64,000 nucleotides of DNA from Sporothrix humicola (taxonomy: Eukaryota > Ascomycota > Sordariomycetes > Ophiostomatales > Ophiostomataceae): the NCBI GenBank assembly GCA_021396245.1, contig WNYE01000022.1:124001-188000 (forward strand), in the 5' to 3' direction. The position numbers were made by a program, and so were the translations under genes. The notes under the pieces were generated by a model. The model worked only from the letters and a program-made list of their open reading frames with translations, was not told the DNA's origin and made no database searches. Of this stretch, positions 36,601 to 47,374 are shown one piece after another (the stretch's first letter is position 1; each line of letters opens with the position of its first letter).

Positions 36601-39600
36601 CGAATCAGAGAACCCCATAAGCTCGAAAAGCAAATAGCCGCCCGTCCAACAGCTCTAAGCGCCCAGCGGCCCAGTCCGTCCATCAAACGAAAGCCAGCAG
36701 GCCAACCACCATCGAGGAAAATACTCAAAAATAACTAGAATGTGCCCAACACAACAACCTGCATGAACAACGTGGACGGCTTCTTTTCGCTTCCTTCATT
36801 TTCAACCCCGGTTCTATATGGATTTCTTTCGAGATTGGTTCTCGTCTCTCGTCTTTTATGATTCTGAAGCTTCGATTTCTCACGAGATCTATCATTTCTA
36901 ATTTTATCTTTTCGTTCCAAGTTGCGCTTCGATTTGCGACGCTGCATCCAAGTGGATTTCCAAGGTTGCAACGTTGAGTGAACCACCAGTTAATACCTGG
37001 AGAATCAACGGGTTTTCAACGGGTTGTTTTAAAATACCACTTGTTGTATCCCGTTTCAAAATGATACAGAGAACATGTCTTTTTACGCTTCTCTCATCAG
37101 CGAAAAGTACCATACCGTGGTTCCCGACAACGCTGTACCAGACGCGTCTCTAAATACAGGGCAAAAAAGAGAGAGAGAAAAAGCGAGAAGGCATGAACAA
37201 AAATTGAAGAAATCTAAACCTCTCAGCTGGCAGGTCGTTGTCGAGTAAAAGTAGTTCTCAGCGCCTGCAAGTTCAGACCCACTGGCAAGGCCATGGCCGT
37301 CTATTTTTGGAGCTTCAACGGCCCCCAACAACCTGCGGTGACGACACAATCGCACATGGCAGGTCAACAGTCGACCCTGGGGATAACATTCATTCTATTT
37401 TTTTTGCATTCTTGGCCACTACCTGTCTTGGTTATCTACCGGGAGTCAAGGTACGGGGCTTGAGTGGAAGAGATGGTTGAAAACATAGACGCAAGCGCCG
37501 TCATATGAAGCCCGATGCAGAGGATACACTTTGACCCCAAGTGCTGGCAAGGCTACCCACCATTTGGTCGAAATGATCCTGTACTGTGTAAGTCGACACC
37601 CATACGGCGCCCCTATCTATCTACCATTTTTGCCACGCTTTTCACCATCCACGAATCACAATGCAGAAAACAGACGACAAGTGAGCCAGAACTACACAAA
37701 TCGGCCCAAGTGGACGCCAATGCGGCTAGCCGCCGTGCACACTGAACAACCAGAACGCAGCTCCATACACGCGCGCCCATCACCATTCCAGATCCATCTT
37801 TTCTATCATACACAGCACACTGCTTGCACACCCCTCCCGGCGCTCTGGAAATGGGGAAAAGGTGGATGGACGAATCTCGTTGCAGCCAGGGTCCCAAAGG
37901 ATTCCAAAACACAACAAGCTGTCGCTATCACATATGCAGGTACCGGTTGGTTCCAACCTCACGCTTCTGCGTCCATCGCCTTTCTTTTCCTTCCCTTTTC
38001 GTCCATCTACTCACCTATTACCTCGCCTCACATCCGTCCGGCAAGGCTGGCCTACTACCGCCGAACATCTGGGACTACTTGGCATCGGCTAACCGCCTAT
38101 CCATAGAATAGGCTGCTATTTTTACTCTTTTGTCTGCCGGGGTAGCTGATGTCGATATCACTTGCGATCTGGAGGTCATAGTTCGGCCAAGTTTGTTGAT
38201 ACTATCTACACGCCCCATCTGGTCCTTGGACAAGACCCACGCGACTGTTTCTCCAACTGACTAAAGCAAAAAGCTAAAAAGGGGTAAAAATAAACATAAG
38301 GCTGCACCATGTTCGGTGATAATGCACATGCATGCCAACACTTGCCAGAAAAGCATATTGGAGAAGACTCTAGAACGGCCATCCCGCGAGACGCCGGCCC
38401 ATGGCGTATTTCTAGACCCTTCATCGGCGACCAAAAACACTCATTAAACGTCACACTCGGTGATGTGCATATCATTCCGCTTACAATTGGCCCATGGGCC
38501 TGTCATGAATCACATGGCCAGGCCCTTCACCTTAGCTATTTGCGTGCCCTGTACCAACCGGAGCCACAGCACGTGTAGATGCAACGCACGTCCTGTGTAG
38601 TATATCTGTGATATTGCCAGGCTGTTTTTATTTATATATCTACGCGTGGGGACCAAGAAGGCTCGCTTCGGTGAGTTTAATACAACGACATTCCCTTTTC
38701 TGGGATGACAACGTTTAATGACGGCGGAAGGTGCGATCCAGTGCACTACAAACGTCTCCTTTGAGTTATAAACTCATAACCCAGCCAGTGTATATATTCA
38801 CACAATATCAGCTACAGATATACATGATGAGAATAGTTCACAAAAGACTCTAAGCAAAAACATACAGGCGGTCGTGATCAGCGGTTTGCAGACTAAAATT
38901 GTAGTCGTAACAGAATAAAAAAAGGGGCGGTAGAATATATGCTACATAAAGTAAACAAACCGCTCAGAGACGTCATGGCCCCTTCCGTGCTAGATTACAC
39001 CCCCCAGACGTCTATCCGGTAGTCAGTCTAGCATCGTTCCTTCTCGATTGGATCTCTTGTTCCTGCAAGTGCAGGGACAAACCCTATTCTATTTTTGCAA
39101 TCACATGTGGCAGGCGCGAAGCGCGCTCCTACCGGGCGGCTCTGCAGATCCACCTTCCATCTTCACCTTCCGGCCAATATGGACAGCGTTCCTTCCGTTT
39201 GCGAGTCTGCGAGGCAGCCGTCGGCTTCTCCGTGTCTTCTGAAGACCCGTGCCTTCATTTACTCTGGTCTTGCCGTTTGCGGCCCTCTCACTCGGAGATC
39301 ACCAAGGATACTCCCGCTTCTTAAATTAGAAATAGCAGGCAGGGGACAGAAAGTGACGAACCCTTTCTCATTTTGATGATTGTCCACATGGTTTCCCACG
39401 CCCCCTCCACCACCGTCATGAGATGCGCACTTGGCCGCTCATTTGGCCATCTCGAACCCTTCAACCTTATTGCTTCTATTTTAAAACAGACGCCATGTAG
39501 ACCTACATGCATCAAAGTAGCAAAATTGCAGTAAAAGAGAATGAAATAACGCCGGTACATCCTACCGAAATTTGACCCGTTTCAATCTCAAAAGAGCCGG

Positions 39601-40143
39601 GGAAGGAAAGGAAAGAAAAAAAGAAAAGGAGGCCTCGATCTATCCCAGGCCGGGGCCCAGACTGGAAATCTATTGTTAGAAGAAACGTGGAGAGTCGGGG
39701 AAATGTGATGGCCGGCTTGCTTTGTTTGGTCAACAGCAACAAGGCTCCGAGACAGCCTTGTTTCCTCTTTATTTCGGACGTCACCCCGTTCTGGCCCGTT
39801 CCGACCTGTGTTCGGCCAGCAACTTTCATTGGCAGCAAACATCACCAACGCCGCCGGCTTGTTTAGGGGCCAATTTCAGCTCCAACGTCTCATCTTTGGC
39901 CGACTCTGATCGCCAAATTTCTTCATTTCCTTGACATTAGTCTTCTTGGCAAACGCTCATTGTTTACATTGCCCCTTAACATATCAACAAATATAATCAT
40001 GTATTCTCATAGTGTCCAAAAAATGTCCAAAAATCCAATATTGATTGTGATTGCAGTTGTGTTTGGTATTAGAATAAAAAATAGTAGGGTAATATACAAA
40101 GTAGTGAATTAAACAAAGTAGGAGACGAGAAAGTGAAGTCGCC

Positions 40144-42279
40144 TCACTTCTTTTGCCGCTTCGAGCTCTTGTCACTCGCGACACTGAGGACACTGGCGCT
40201 CCGCTTGTGTGCGGTGCCGGCGTTGTTACTGCTGCTTCCTGGCCGCGAGCCTGACCGTGTCGTCCTAGTCTCCGTGACGTCGGCGCCGCCGTCTTCCTCT
40301 TTCGTTGGGATAAGCTCATCCTTTGTTCTTGTGACGGTGGCTTTCTTGTCGCTCTCGTCAGCGCCCTCCTGCTTCGCAGATGCGGCGTCATCGGCAGCCT
40401 TGTCGTTGGCATCTGCGGCCGTGTCTCCCTCGCCTTCCTTTGCATCCTTCTTGTCGCCATAAGCACCCTCGGCCTTGTCCTCGGTATTCTTGTCCTTGTC
40501 GCCTGCCTTCTTGTCGGCATCACCGCCTTCCGCAGCGCCGTCGGTCTGTCCAGGCACAATGCCCTTGGCCCGGTCGCGCTCGGCCTTCTTCTGCTCCTCA
40601 ATCTTGATTTCGCCGTCCAGCTTGTCGCTGACCTTGCGCAGGTCCACGAGCTGCACCACCGAGTTGACGAGGTGCTCAAATTGCGACGTGACCAACGCTG
40701 TCGGCATAAACAATCGCGCAGGCATCTCAAGCTCGTTAAGAATGTTGCTAATGCGCAGCTGCTGCTGGCCGCTCTTGTGCGTGAAAAGCTTGTTGATCTT
40801 CTCGTACCGGAACGTCGGCCCAGATCCCAGGCGGTCGTGGTACGTAACACCGTACACGTCCTGTTCTTGGTCCGTGAGCTTACGGCGCTCCATCTGCGGT
40901 GCGCCCTTCTTGTTGTTCTTGCCGCCGGTCGGTGTAGCAGAGACGGGTGTGGCTGGTGTCGCTGCCGCTGCAGACGATGCCGCGGCGGCCGCAGGTGTGG
41001 ATGCTGCGTCGGCAGCCGCGGTCGCCTTGTCTTCCTTGGGGTTGACAGACTCGCGGCGGTTCTGACCACCGGGGCCGGACGCTGCAATGCTATCACGGCG
41101 GCCACCAGCGTCAGCACCGGCGGCGCCAGAGGCTCCTGCAGCACCACTGGGTCCGGCAGCACCAGATCCCTCGCCTGCTGCCAGGCTCTTGCGCTTCTTG
41201 GACTTCTCGTTGCTGTACATCAGGCTCTGAAGCAAGGTCTGCAGGCCCGCGCTTGTCTTGAAGCTGCTGATATCGTCGTCGGGGATAGGGAACTCTAAGC
41301 GCTGGTACAGGTCGCGGCGCTCGTCGTTGGTGCGCTCAGTCCGATCCATGATCCGGCGCACTTCGAAGAGCAGCGCCTCTTCCTCGCGGACCTCCTCACG
41401 CGACCGCATCAGGGCATTGTTGACAAACGCCTTGCGCTGCCGCTCCTTATCCGGGTTGAAGTTTGCCATTATGCCGTGTAAATTATACTCGGACTGTGTC
41501 ATGTACTGTGCCGGTTTCTGGACAGCCATCATCTTGGCTGCAATTTCGTAGTAGCGCACTTTCAGGTCCTCCATTGTCCGTGACGAGCTGTCGGTTGGTT
41601 GGGATGCTGAAACAACGGCTGTAGAGTCCGCGGCGGCAGGTGAAGCGGACGAGCCGTCGGAGGGCTTGTAGTCGTAGCGGTCCCAGATAATCGGCCAGCG
41701 AAGATCAAAGTCTTTGACCACCTCCATGAGGTAGTCCGTTTCCTCCTTGGTCCAGTCTGGGTGTTGAAGGTTCGCCGCGTACTGGTCGTCGCTGTATTGC
41801 GGAACAATCACCTTGACGTTGAATTTTGCAAAGGCAGAGTCGTCCATTGGCTGCTCCTGTTGTTGTTGCTGCTGCTGCTGATCGTCTGTCTCCATGCTCT
41901 CCGCTGCCGCCTCACCAGCCTCTGCCGAAGCCGCAGCATTGCCCTGGCCGCCAGCTGGTCCCTTTCGCCGCCAGTGCCGCAAAACAAGAGACTTGTCGTC
42001 GCGTGCCGAGTTGGTGAATGGCCGCATCTCCCATCGCGCCACGGGCTTGCGGTTAGCAAACCGCCGCTTCTTGATGTTTGACAGCTGTGGAACAATTGAA
42101 ATTGGGCTCTCGCCGCCGAGACTTTGCACTTCGCGGGCAAGACCTTTCAAGTTCCGTTGTGCGCCTGCTCCCAACGCGTGGCCGCCTGTCCGCTGCTTCT
42201 TATACGGCCGGGCACCGGCGCCACTGCTGTTGTCTTGGGGCAGGTTCAGCACATCGCGTGCATCGAGTGAGGTCGCCAT
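40144..42279 (-). CDS. SWC4: SWR1/NuA4 complex subunit Swc4 (DMAP1 family)
   Basis: A single exon of 711 residues. Swc4/Eaf2 (DMAP1 in animals) is shared by the SWR1 complex, which deposits H2A.Z, and the NuA4 acetyltransferase, both nuclear. The N terminus MATSLDARDVLNLPQ is the family opening, followed by KKRRFANRKPVARWEMRPFT. A SANT/Myb-type domain (DWTKEETDYLMEVVKDFDLR) is at about 175-205 and is followed by helices rich in Arg/Glu (REEVREEEALLFEVRRIMDR). The C-terminal DMAP1-like block contains GVTYHDRLGSGPTFRYEKIN. Low-complexity parts are a poly-Gln run near 135, an Ala/Gly-rich linker (about 370-450) and a long acidic/Lys tail. I chose ATG 42279 because the frame upstream has no ATG before a stop. 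It is divergent from the p24 gene. Confidence 0.88.
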   Translation of the reverse strand: MATSLDARDVLNLPQDNSSGAGARPYKKQRTGGHALGAGAQRNLKGLAREVQSLGGESPISIVPQLSNIKKRRFANRKPVARWEMRPFTNSARDDKSLVLRHWRRKGPAGGQGNAAASAEAGEAAAESMETDDQQQQQQQQEQPMDDSAFAKFNVKVIVPQYSDDQYAANLQHPDWTKEETDYLMEVVKDFDLRWPIIWDRYDYKPSDGSSASPAAADSTAVVSASQPTDSSSRTMEDLKVRYYEIAAKMMAVQKPAQYMTQSEYNLHGIMANFNPDKERQRKAFVNNALMRSREEVREEEALLFEVRRIMDRTERTNDERRDLYQRLEFPIPDDDISSFKTSAGLQTLLQSLMYSNEKSKKRKSLAAGEGSGAAGPSGAAGASGAAGADAGGRRDSIAASGPGGQNRRESVNPKEDKATAAADAASTPAAAAASSAAAATPATPVSATPTGGKNNKKGAPQMERRKLTDQEQDVYGVTYHDRLGSGPTFRYEKINKLFTHKSGQQQLRISNILNELEMPARLFMPTALVTSQFEHLVNSVVQLVDLRKVSDKLDGEIKIEEQKKAERDRAKGIVPGQTDGAAEGGDADKKAGDKDKNTEDKAEGAYGDKKDAKEGEGDTAADANDKAADDAASAKQEGADESDKKATVTRTKDELIPTKEEDGGADVTETRTTRSGSRPGSSSNNAGTAHKRSASVLSVASDKSSKRQKK

Positions 42280-42600
42280 TGTGTGGGTTCGTCGAGACGT
42301 TGTCAATAAATGGAATTCGATTCACGTCGCCTTTCGGCGAGGGGATGGTTTTCGCGAAAATCGGAAGAAAATGTCGACGTGTCACTCTATGCGTCTAATG
42401 CGCTCATGTCGGGTCGATTGGTGTATGGGTATCGATGGCGTGGAAAGCCGTGGGCGATGACGATTGATGGGTGCGTGATGCTCTGTAGTTGCTGTTTAAT
42501 CGATTTTTGACTTTTTTAGATCAGAGGTGAAGAGTCGCTAAAGCGCGTTTGCGATGACCACATGGAAGCCGTGCTGCCCACCAAGCGAAGTAAGCACACG

Positions 42601-42607
42601 TGATTGG
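42601..42607 (-). promoter_or_regulatory. CCAAT box facing Swc4
   Basis: tgattgg reads CCAATCA on the minus strand, 322 bp upstream of the Swc4 ATG. It matches the fungal CCAAT-binding complex consensus. Confidence 0.4.
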
Positions 42608-42698
42608 ATGACTAAGTCTTATCTTCAGTCAAGCCAAAAGGGGGCACCACAGCTTCGAGCTTTTTCAGGAGTGCAGCTCTAGGGCGATTTGGCCCCAC

Positions 42699-42705
42699 CC
42701 AATCA
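42699..42705 (+). promoter_or_regulatory. CCAAT box facing the p24 gene
   Basis: CCAATCA followed by GT, 434 bp upstream of the p24 ATG and 92 bp from the oppositely oriented box. Confidence 0.4.
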
Positions 42706-43138
42706 GTCGCGTTCAACGGGCAGTCGCGCTCGTAAAGTTAACACGTGATCGCGCTATACTGACTACAGGGAGCAAGACCCCCTTTAATTCTTCGACGTGG
42801 CAGCTTGGGAATTCGCTAGGGAAGGAGGACACCTGGAAAGGAGAGATCCAACAGCTTCTGGCCCCAAAAAACAGGAGAACAAAAATCCCACGACATTCTG
42901 CATTTACACCTGCAAAAGAGACACGCATCATCCGCTCTTTCGGCACTGCGACCTGCGACGGCATTTGAGACTGCAATTGATTCTAGCTTTGGACAGAATT
43001 GATACTTGAAGCAGCCCCCTTTCCGCACGATAACGACGACACAGACGATTGCTTTTCCTTCGTTCGACGCCCACGCGACATTCTCAATTTCTCGACTCCT
43101 CGAATCTTCCTTCCCTTTCTTCATCCACACACCTGAAA

Positions 43139-43904
43139 ATGAAGTCCTTTTTGCCCTTATTGAGCCTGGCCGGCGCTGCCAGCGCGCTGCACCTGTACAT
43201 TGACGGCACCAAGCCCAAGTGCTTCTTCGAGGAGCTGCCAAAGGACACGCTCGTTGTTGGCCACTACAACGCCGAGGAGTGGGACGATCACGTCCAGACC
43301 TGGTCGAAGCACGACGGCATCAGCATCTACATCTCTGTTGATGTAAGTAGGGCTCGGGGGGTGTAATTAGGGGAGATAGACGCATATTTTTTCAATGCTT
43401 ACCTTCCGCACCTACTAACACAACTCTCCTCAGGAAACCTTCGACAACGACCACCGTGTGGTTTCGCAGCGTGGCTCTTCCAACGGCAAGTTCACCTTCA
43501 CGTCTGCCGAGGCCGGCGAGCACAAGATCTGCTTCACGCCGACGTCCAACAGCGGCCGCTCTGGCTGGCAGTCGGCAACGGGCCACGAGGGCCACCGGGG
43601 CCATGTCGGCATCAAGCTGGAGCTCGATGTGGCTATTGGCGAGTCGAGCAAGCTCGAGAGCACCGACAAGAACAAGCTGGAGGACCTCGAGAGCCGTGTC
43701 CGCGACCTCAACAACCGTCTCAGCGATATCCGCCGCGAGCAGGTCTTCCAGCGTGAGCGCGAGGCCGACTTCCGCGACCAGTCCGAGTCCACCAATGCCC
43801 GCGTCGTCCGCTGGATCCTGATCCAGCTCGTTGTTCTCGGCGTCACCTGTGCCTGGCAGCTGTCGCACCTGCGGTCTTTCTTCATCAAGCAGAAGCTAAC
43901 ATGA
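43139..43904 (+). CDS. p24-alpha family cargo receptor (Erp1/Erp5/Erp6-like)
   Basis: Two exons (43139-43342 and 43434-43904; 91-nt intron, GTAAGT donor, CTAAC branch) encode 224 residues. p24 proteins form heteromeric complexes that move between ER and Golgi in COPII and COPI vesicles and select cargo such as GPI-anchored proteins. A signal peptide is visible at 1-16 (MKSFLPLLSLAGAASA). The GOLD domain starts with LHLYIDGTKPKCFFEELP, the alpha-subfamily opening, and includes the paired cysteine in GEHKICFTP. A coiled coil (LEDLESRVRDLNNRLSDIRR) precedes one membrane span (WILIQLVVLGVTCAWQL) and a 12-residue tail, HLRSFFIKQKLT, carrying an FF motif for COPII and a KxKxx dilysine-like motif for COPI. 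Alpha subfamily is preferred over beta/delta because of the N-terminal block and the tail; the exact Erp orthologue is not decided. Confidence 0.88.
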
Positions 43905-45704
43905 GAGAAGATTTGTGGGTGTGCGAGAGGTGTTGTTTATTGTTCATAAAATATTCGAGTGGTGTGGTGTGTGGCAGGGGACAAACAGCGTGTATACGAT
44001 CGCAGCGCCGACTATACCACCATCTTCAATACCAAAAATACAAAAAGAAAGGGGGGACGACGGCTGTGACGATAGAAGCGGCGGGCAGCACAGATCGAGG
44101 GAGGGAGATACATAAAAAAGACTGGGACTCTGGACTCTGATGCTCTGGAACTGGGCCGGGCTGGAATGAACGACTCTTTACACATGACTGCTTCTTTCTC
44201 CGTTCTCGGATTCTCGGTTTTGCTGGGTTCTTGCGACTTTCATTTTCTTTTCTTTTCTCATGTTCTTGTTTCAAAGGTCTTTTAATCATTTACTATATAT
44301 TCTTTGTATCTTTTAATCAACGTACCGAGCATGGCGTTTTCCATTATTTCGTCCCTTTGGCGTTTCAGTGACTGCACGAGAGAGACGGTGTCGTTTTATG
44401 TACAAGCTCACCTGATATTTTCATAGTGAAAAAGTATCACAAGCATGCTAACATATACACTCATAGGCACAATTATATCAACATGGAACAGGCATTCGGA
44501 CAAGCAGCGAATTCTATATAATATTTTTATTCTTTTGTTCTCGCTATCGGCTACGTTTTTCGCTTTCCCAGATATAAAAAAGAGAAGAGAGACACAAACA
44601 AAATAGAAAGAAACGAGAAACGCAAATATCCCCTTCAACCTCAGACAGCTATTAATAATACGGCAGTAAAAAATAGAATGAGCGAACGAACACGAAAAAG
44701 CCAGTCCCAATGCAAGAATCCTTTTAACAGAGAAAGGAGAGCAAGAGCAAGTGTATGTGGGAGTTTTGAAAAAGCAAAGAATAAAATGAATAAAATGATC
44801 ACTGAAATGATAAGTGGCAATGACAAATGACAACAGACAAACAAGGAGGGGCGCAGATGAGGACAATGACAGTTGAACGAGAAAAGGAGAGAGAGAATGA
44901 GGAAGAAGAATAAACAGGAAAAAAGCAGATTAAAATACCCTGGCGCCGTGCTACGCGATCGACACGACAACTAATGAAGGAAAGAAGTGAGAGAGAAAAA
45001 AAGACAATAAAGAAACTGATCCTGAGCTCGTCATTATGATAAAAAATAAACAATGAAACAGCCGTTATGCACTGCACTTCAATGCACAATGCGTATCCTC
45101 CGGCCATCTTCTTCCATCTCCTTTGCTGACTTCTTCGCGGGTAAGAGCGAGGGACAATCGTGGATTGTGGTTTTGAGAATTTCGGTGCCGGCCTCAAGAG
45201 ACAGATTGTCGGTCAAAGGGCCTTGAGTTACGGCATGAGATGCTCACTCTGTCGCTAGTCGCGCACACGCTTCCTTCGTCGTCGGTCATCGCGAAGGGGG
45301 TGCGCAGACAGTCAAAAGCAAAATAGAGAGAAATAAAAGACAGAAAAGGTGTCCTCCCCGTGGTCAAAGCATTGGGTTTCCTATTCCAAAACAGAAGACA
45401 AGTGGCATGTTCTTCGGAAAATGATAAGGCGGGGCGGAAGAAGAGGCGGTAAAGAGGGAGAGGGAGAGGACAAGAGATATAAACAGAGCTTCTTGTGGGT
45501 GGGAAAAGGAGTAAAAGAGACGCAGTCTAGGGTTGGTTTTGAGGTCCGGCATCACTGACTGGCAGAGATCGCTATGCAAGATCACAAGATCGTCGTCGGC
45601 AGGTCTGTCTATCGCTGGAAGGAGGGCGGATTCTGGCTGAAAAGGAGAGTTGAAAGATGAAAAATGAAATGACAACAAAATGACAAGTGCAGAATATCTT
45701 TCGT
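43905..45704. other. Convergent 3' region of p24 and casein kinase genes
   Basis: About 1.8 kb between two stop codons. A/T-rich, with purine-rich stretches on the plus strand (44580-45050). An open frame opposite strand at 44408-44866 lacks an ATG and any family similarity. No gene is supported. Confidence 0.55.
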
Positions 45705-47374
45705 CTAGCCACAGCAAATGACCTTCATGAACTTCTGGAAGCCAGAGGGCTGGGGCTCAGAGCCACGGGCGGCCGCGGCCTGCTGCTGTTGCTGGGCCTG
45801 CATGCCGCCGTGCTGGCTATGCATCGGGCGAGGCAGGTTCTGGGAGCTGTTCTGGAACTGAGCCTGCGTTGAACCCGTCGGCGTTGCCATGTCCCGAAGA
45901 CCCCCGGCTCCGTTGCCCCTCCCGCCCATGGCGGCGACGGGGGCGTTTTGCCGATCTTTCCTGGGGTTCTGCTTGATCGGCGAAGGAGGCGGGGGCTGGG
46001 CGGCGTTTAAACGGTCGACCGTCAGGCGGGCACGGGGATCGCTTGCGTGAGGGGTGCCGGTGCCACCGCGGGAGTTGGCGTGCAGTTCCATGTTAGAGGG
46101 GCCAGGGCGCTGGTTGGGGTTGTGCAGGCGGTCCCAGTCGGTCTTCTTAGACGAGTCCTTGCCAATCTTGAGCCAGTCGTACTCGCCGTCCTCCACGCCG
46201 CCGGTCTCCTTGAGAGCCTGGGTGAACAGGTCGCGCAGGTAGTCGTAGTCGGGGGTGTCCTCGAAGCCGAGGTTGCGGACGTAGGTCAGGTACTTCTCGA
46301 ACTGGATGGGGAAGCCCTCGCACAGTTCCTTGATGACGGTGGTCTGCTTCTTCTCACCAATCTTCTCGTACTTCTGCTTGTTAGTCGCAGCCTTGAGGCC
46401 CTGCCATGGCAGGCCGCCGCGCAGGAAGTACATGAAGACGTGGCCGAGGGCCTCGAGATCATCACGACGCGACTGCTCACGTCCCAAGTGAGTGTTGATG
46501 CTCATGTATCTGGCTGTGCCAGACAGCGACTTGCGTTCGCGGTAGGGGATGTGCTGCTTCGTCTTGGGGTCGCGGTATTGCTTGGCCATGCCGAAGTCGA
46601 CGACATGGATGACATTGGCGGCCTTTGTGCCTGGGCGGCCAATGAGGAAGTTGTCGGGCTTGATATCACGGTAGATGAGGTTCTTCTCGTGGATCGTTTG
46701 CACGCGAGACAGCTATTGTGTGTTAGAAGAAAGAGGACTTGGGTGACAGGGGGGCCAATAAGACAATAGCACGTGAATGTAGCATAAACACGGTGCAATT
46801 CAATGCAGTTTGACATACCATCTGCTTGGCGACCATAACAACGGTCTTAATGCTGAACCGGCGGTTGCAGTGGTCGAACAGGTCCTCTAGTGAGGGGCCG
46901 AGCAGGTCGATAACCAGTATGTTGTGCAGACCTTCTTGGCCAAAGTAGTACACGTTCGGGATGCCGGCTAGAGAGAAAGAGACAATGGTAAGACACCGGG
47001 CGGACATGAGAAAGAAAAGAAAGAAAACGTGCTCTCGGGTGTGCTTTGTCGGAACGGCACGCTGGGTGCAAACACGGGAACTATGGAGAACTTACGGCAA
47101 CCAACAAGGATCTTGTATGTCCGGTACTCATCCCGTAGCTGGGGGGCATCGCTCTTCCGGGGTTCCTGCGATTGTGTTAGGGGTTTGTCGGGTAAAGCAG
47201 AATAGACAATAAAGTCACATGGTAAGACTTTTCGGATCCACGTACAAACTTGATGGCAACCTGCTGGTTGTTCAACAGGTTGGTGCCCTCGAAAATGACA
47301 CCGAACGAGCCCTCACCAATCTTCTTGCCGACGCGGTAGTGCACGCCGACGACGTTGGAGGAGGAGGAAGCCAT
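45705..47374 (-). CDS. Casein kinase 1, Yck1/Yck2-like membrane form
   Basis: Four exons encode 451 residues: 47374-47246, 47165-47096, 46967-46819 and 46712-45705. The three small 5' exons are each needed for kinase motifs. The kinase domain spans about 12-290: glycine loop GEGSFG (20-25), ATP-binding Lys42 (VAIKF), catalytic Asp132 in YRDIKPDNF, DFG at Asp155, and the CK1-specific HIPYRERKSLSGTARYMSIN in place of APE. The C-terminal 160 residues are disordered, Gln/Pro-rich, and end in KVICCG; the Cys449-Cys450 pair is the dipalmitoylation site that holds Yck-type kinases at the plasma membrane. This separates it from the nuclear Hrr25/CK1-delta type. Yck kinases act in nutrient sensing, endocytosis and septin organisation. 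It has a long CT-rich leader upstream (47380-48000). Confidence 0.92.

Larger units (their letters stand above)
22603..40143. other. Gene-poor region of 17.5 kb
   Basis: No protein-coding gene, tRNA or rRNA is supported between the start of the zinc-cluster fusion gene and the stop of Swc4. The open frames are all short (under about 190 codons), mostly lack a family motif, and shift composition along their length. I looked for tRNA B-box sequences on both strands and found none with a matching stem. Composition is mixed, not uniformly A/T-rich, so there is no obvious RIP-degraded transposon. About 22980-23920 is strongly purine-rich on the plus strand. The nonamer TACGGAGTA or its complement occurs at 25670, 27889, 33333 and 35486. 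A small hexamer repeat lies near 30634. Confidence 0.55.
42280..43138. promoter_or_regulatory. Shared divergent promoter, Swc4 and p24 genes
   Basis: An 859-bp spacer between two start codons. It contains two CCAATCA boxes in opposite orientation (42601-42607 minus, 42699-42705 plus). The last 150 bp before the p24 ATG are pyrimidine-rich. Confidence 0.5.

Noticed and set aside
40475..41298. Long plus-strand frames opposite Swc4
   Set aside because: Mirror of Ala/Glu-rich Swc4 codons, no ATG context or motif.
44408..44866. Hydrophobic 152-codon frame downstream of the p24 gene
   Set aside because: It starts only at TTG, is in A/T-rich 3' sequence, and the hydrophobic look comes from T-rich codons.
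46047..46769. 240-codon plus-strand frame opposite casein kinase 1
   Set aside because: Shadow of the kinase exon and of intron 3; composition is Leu/Val-rich as expected from reversed kinase codons.
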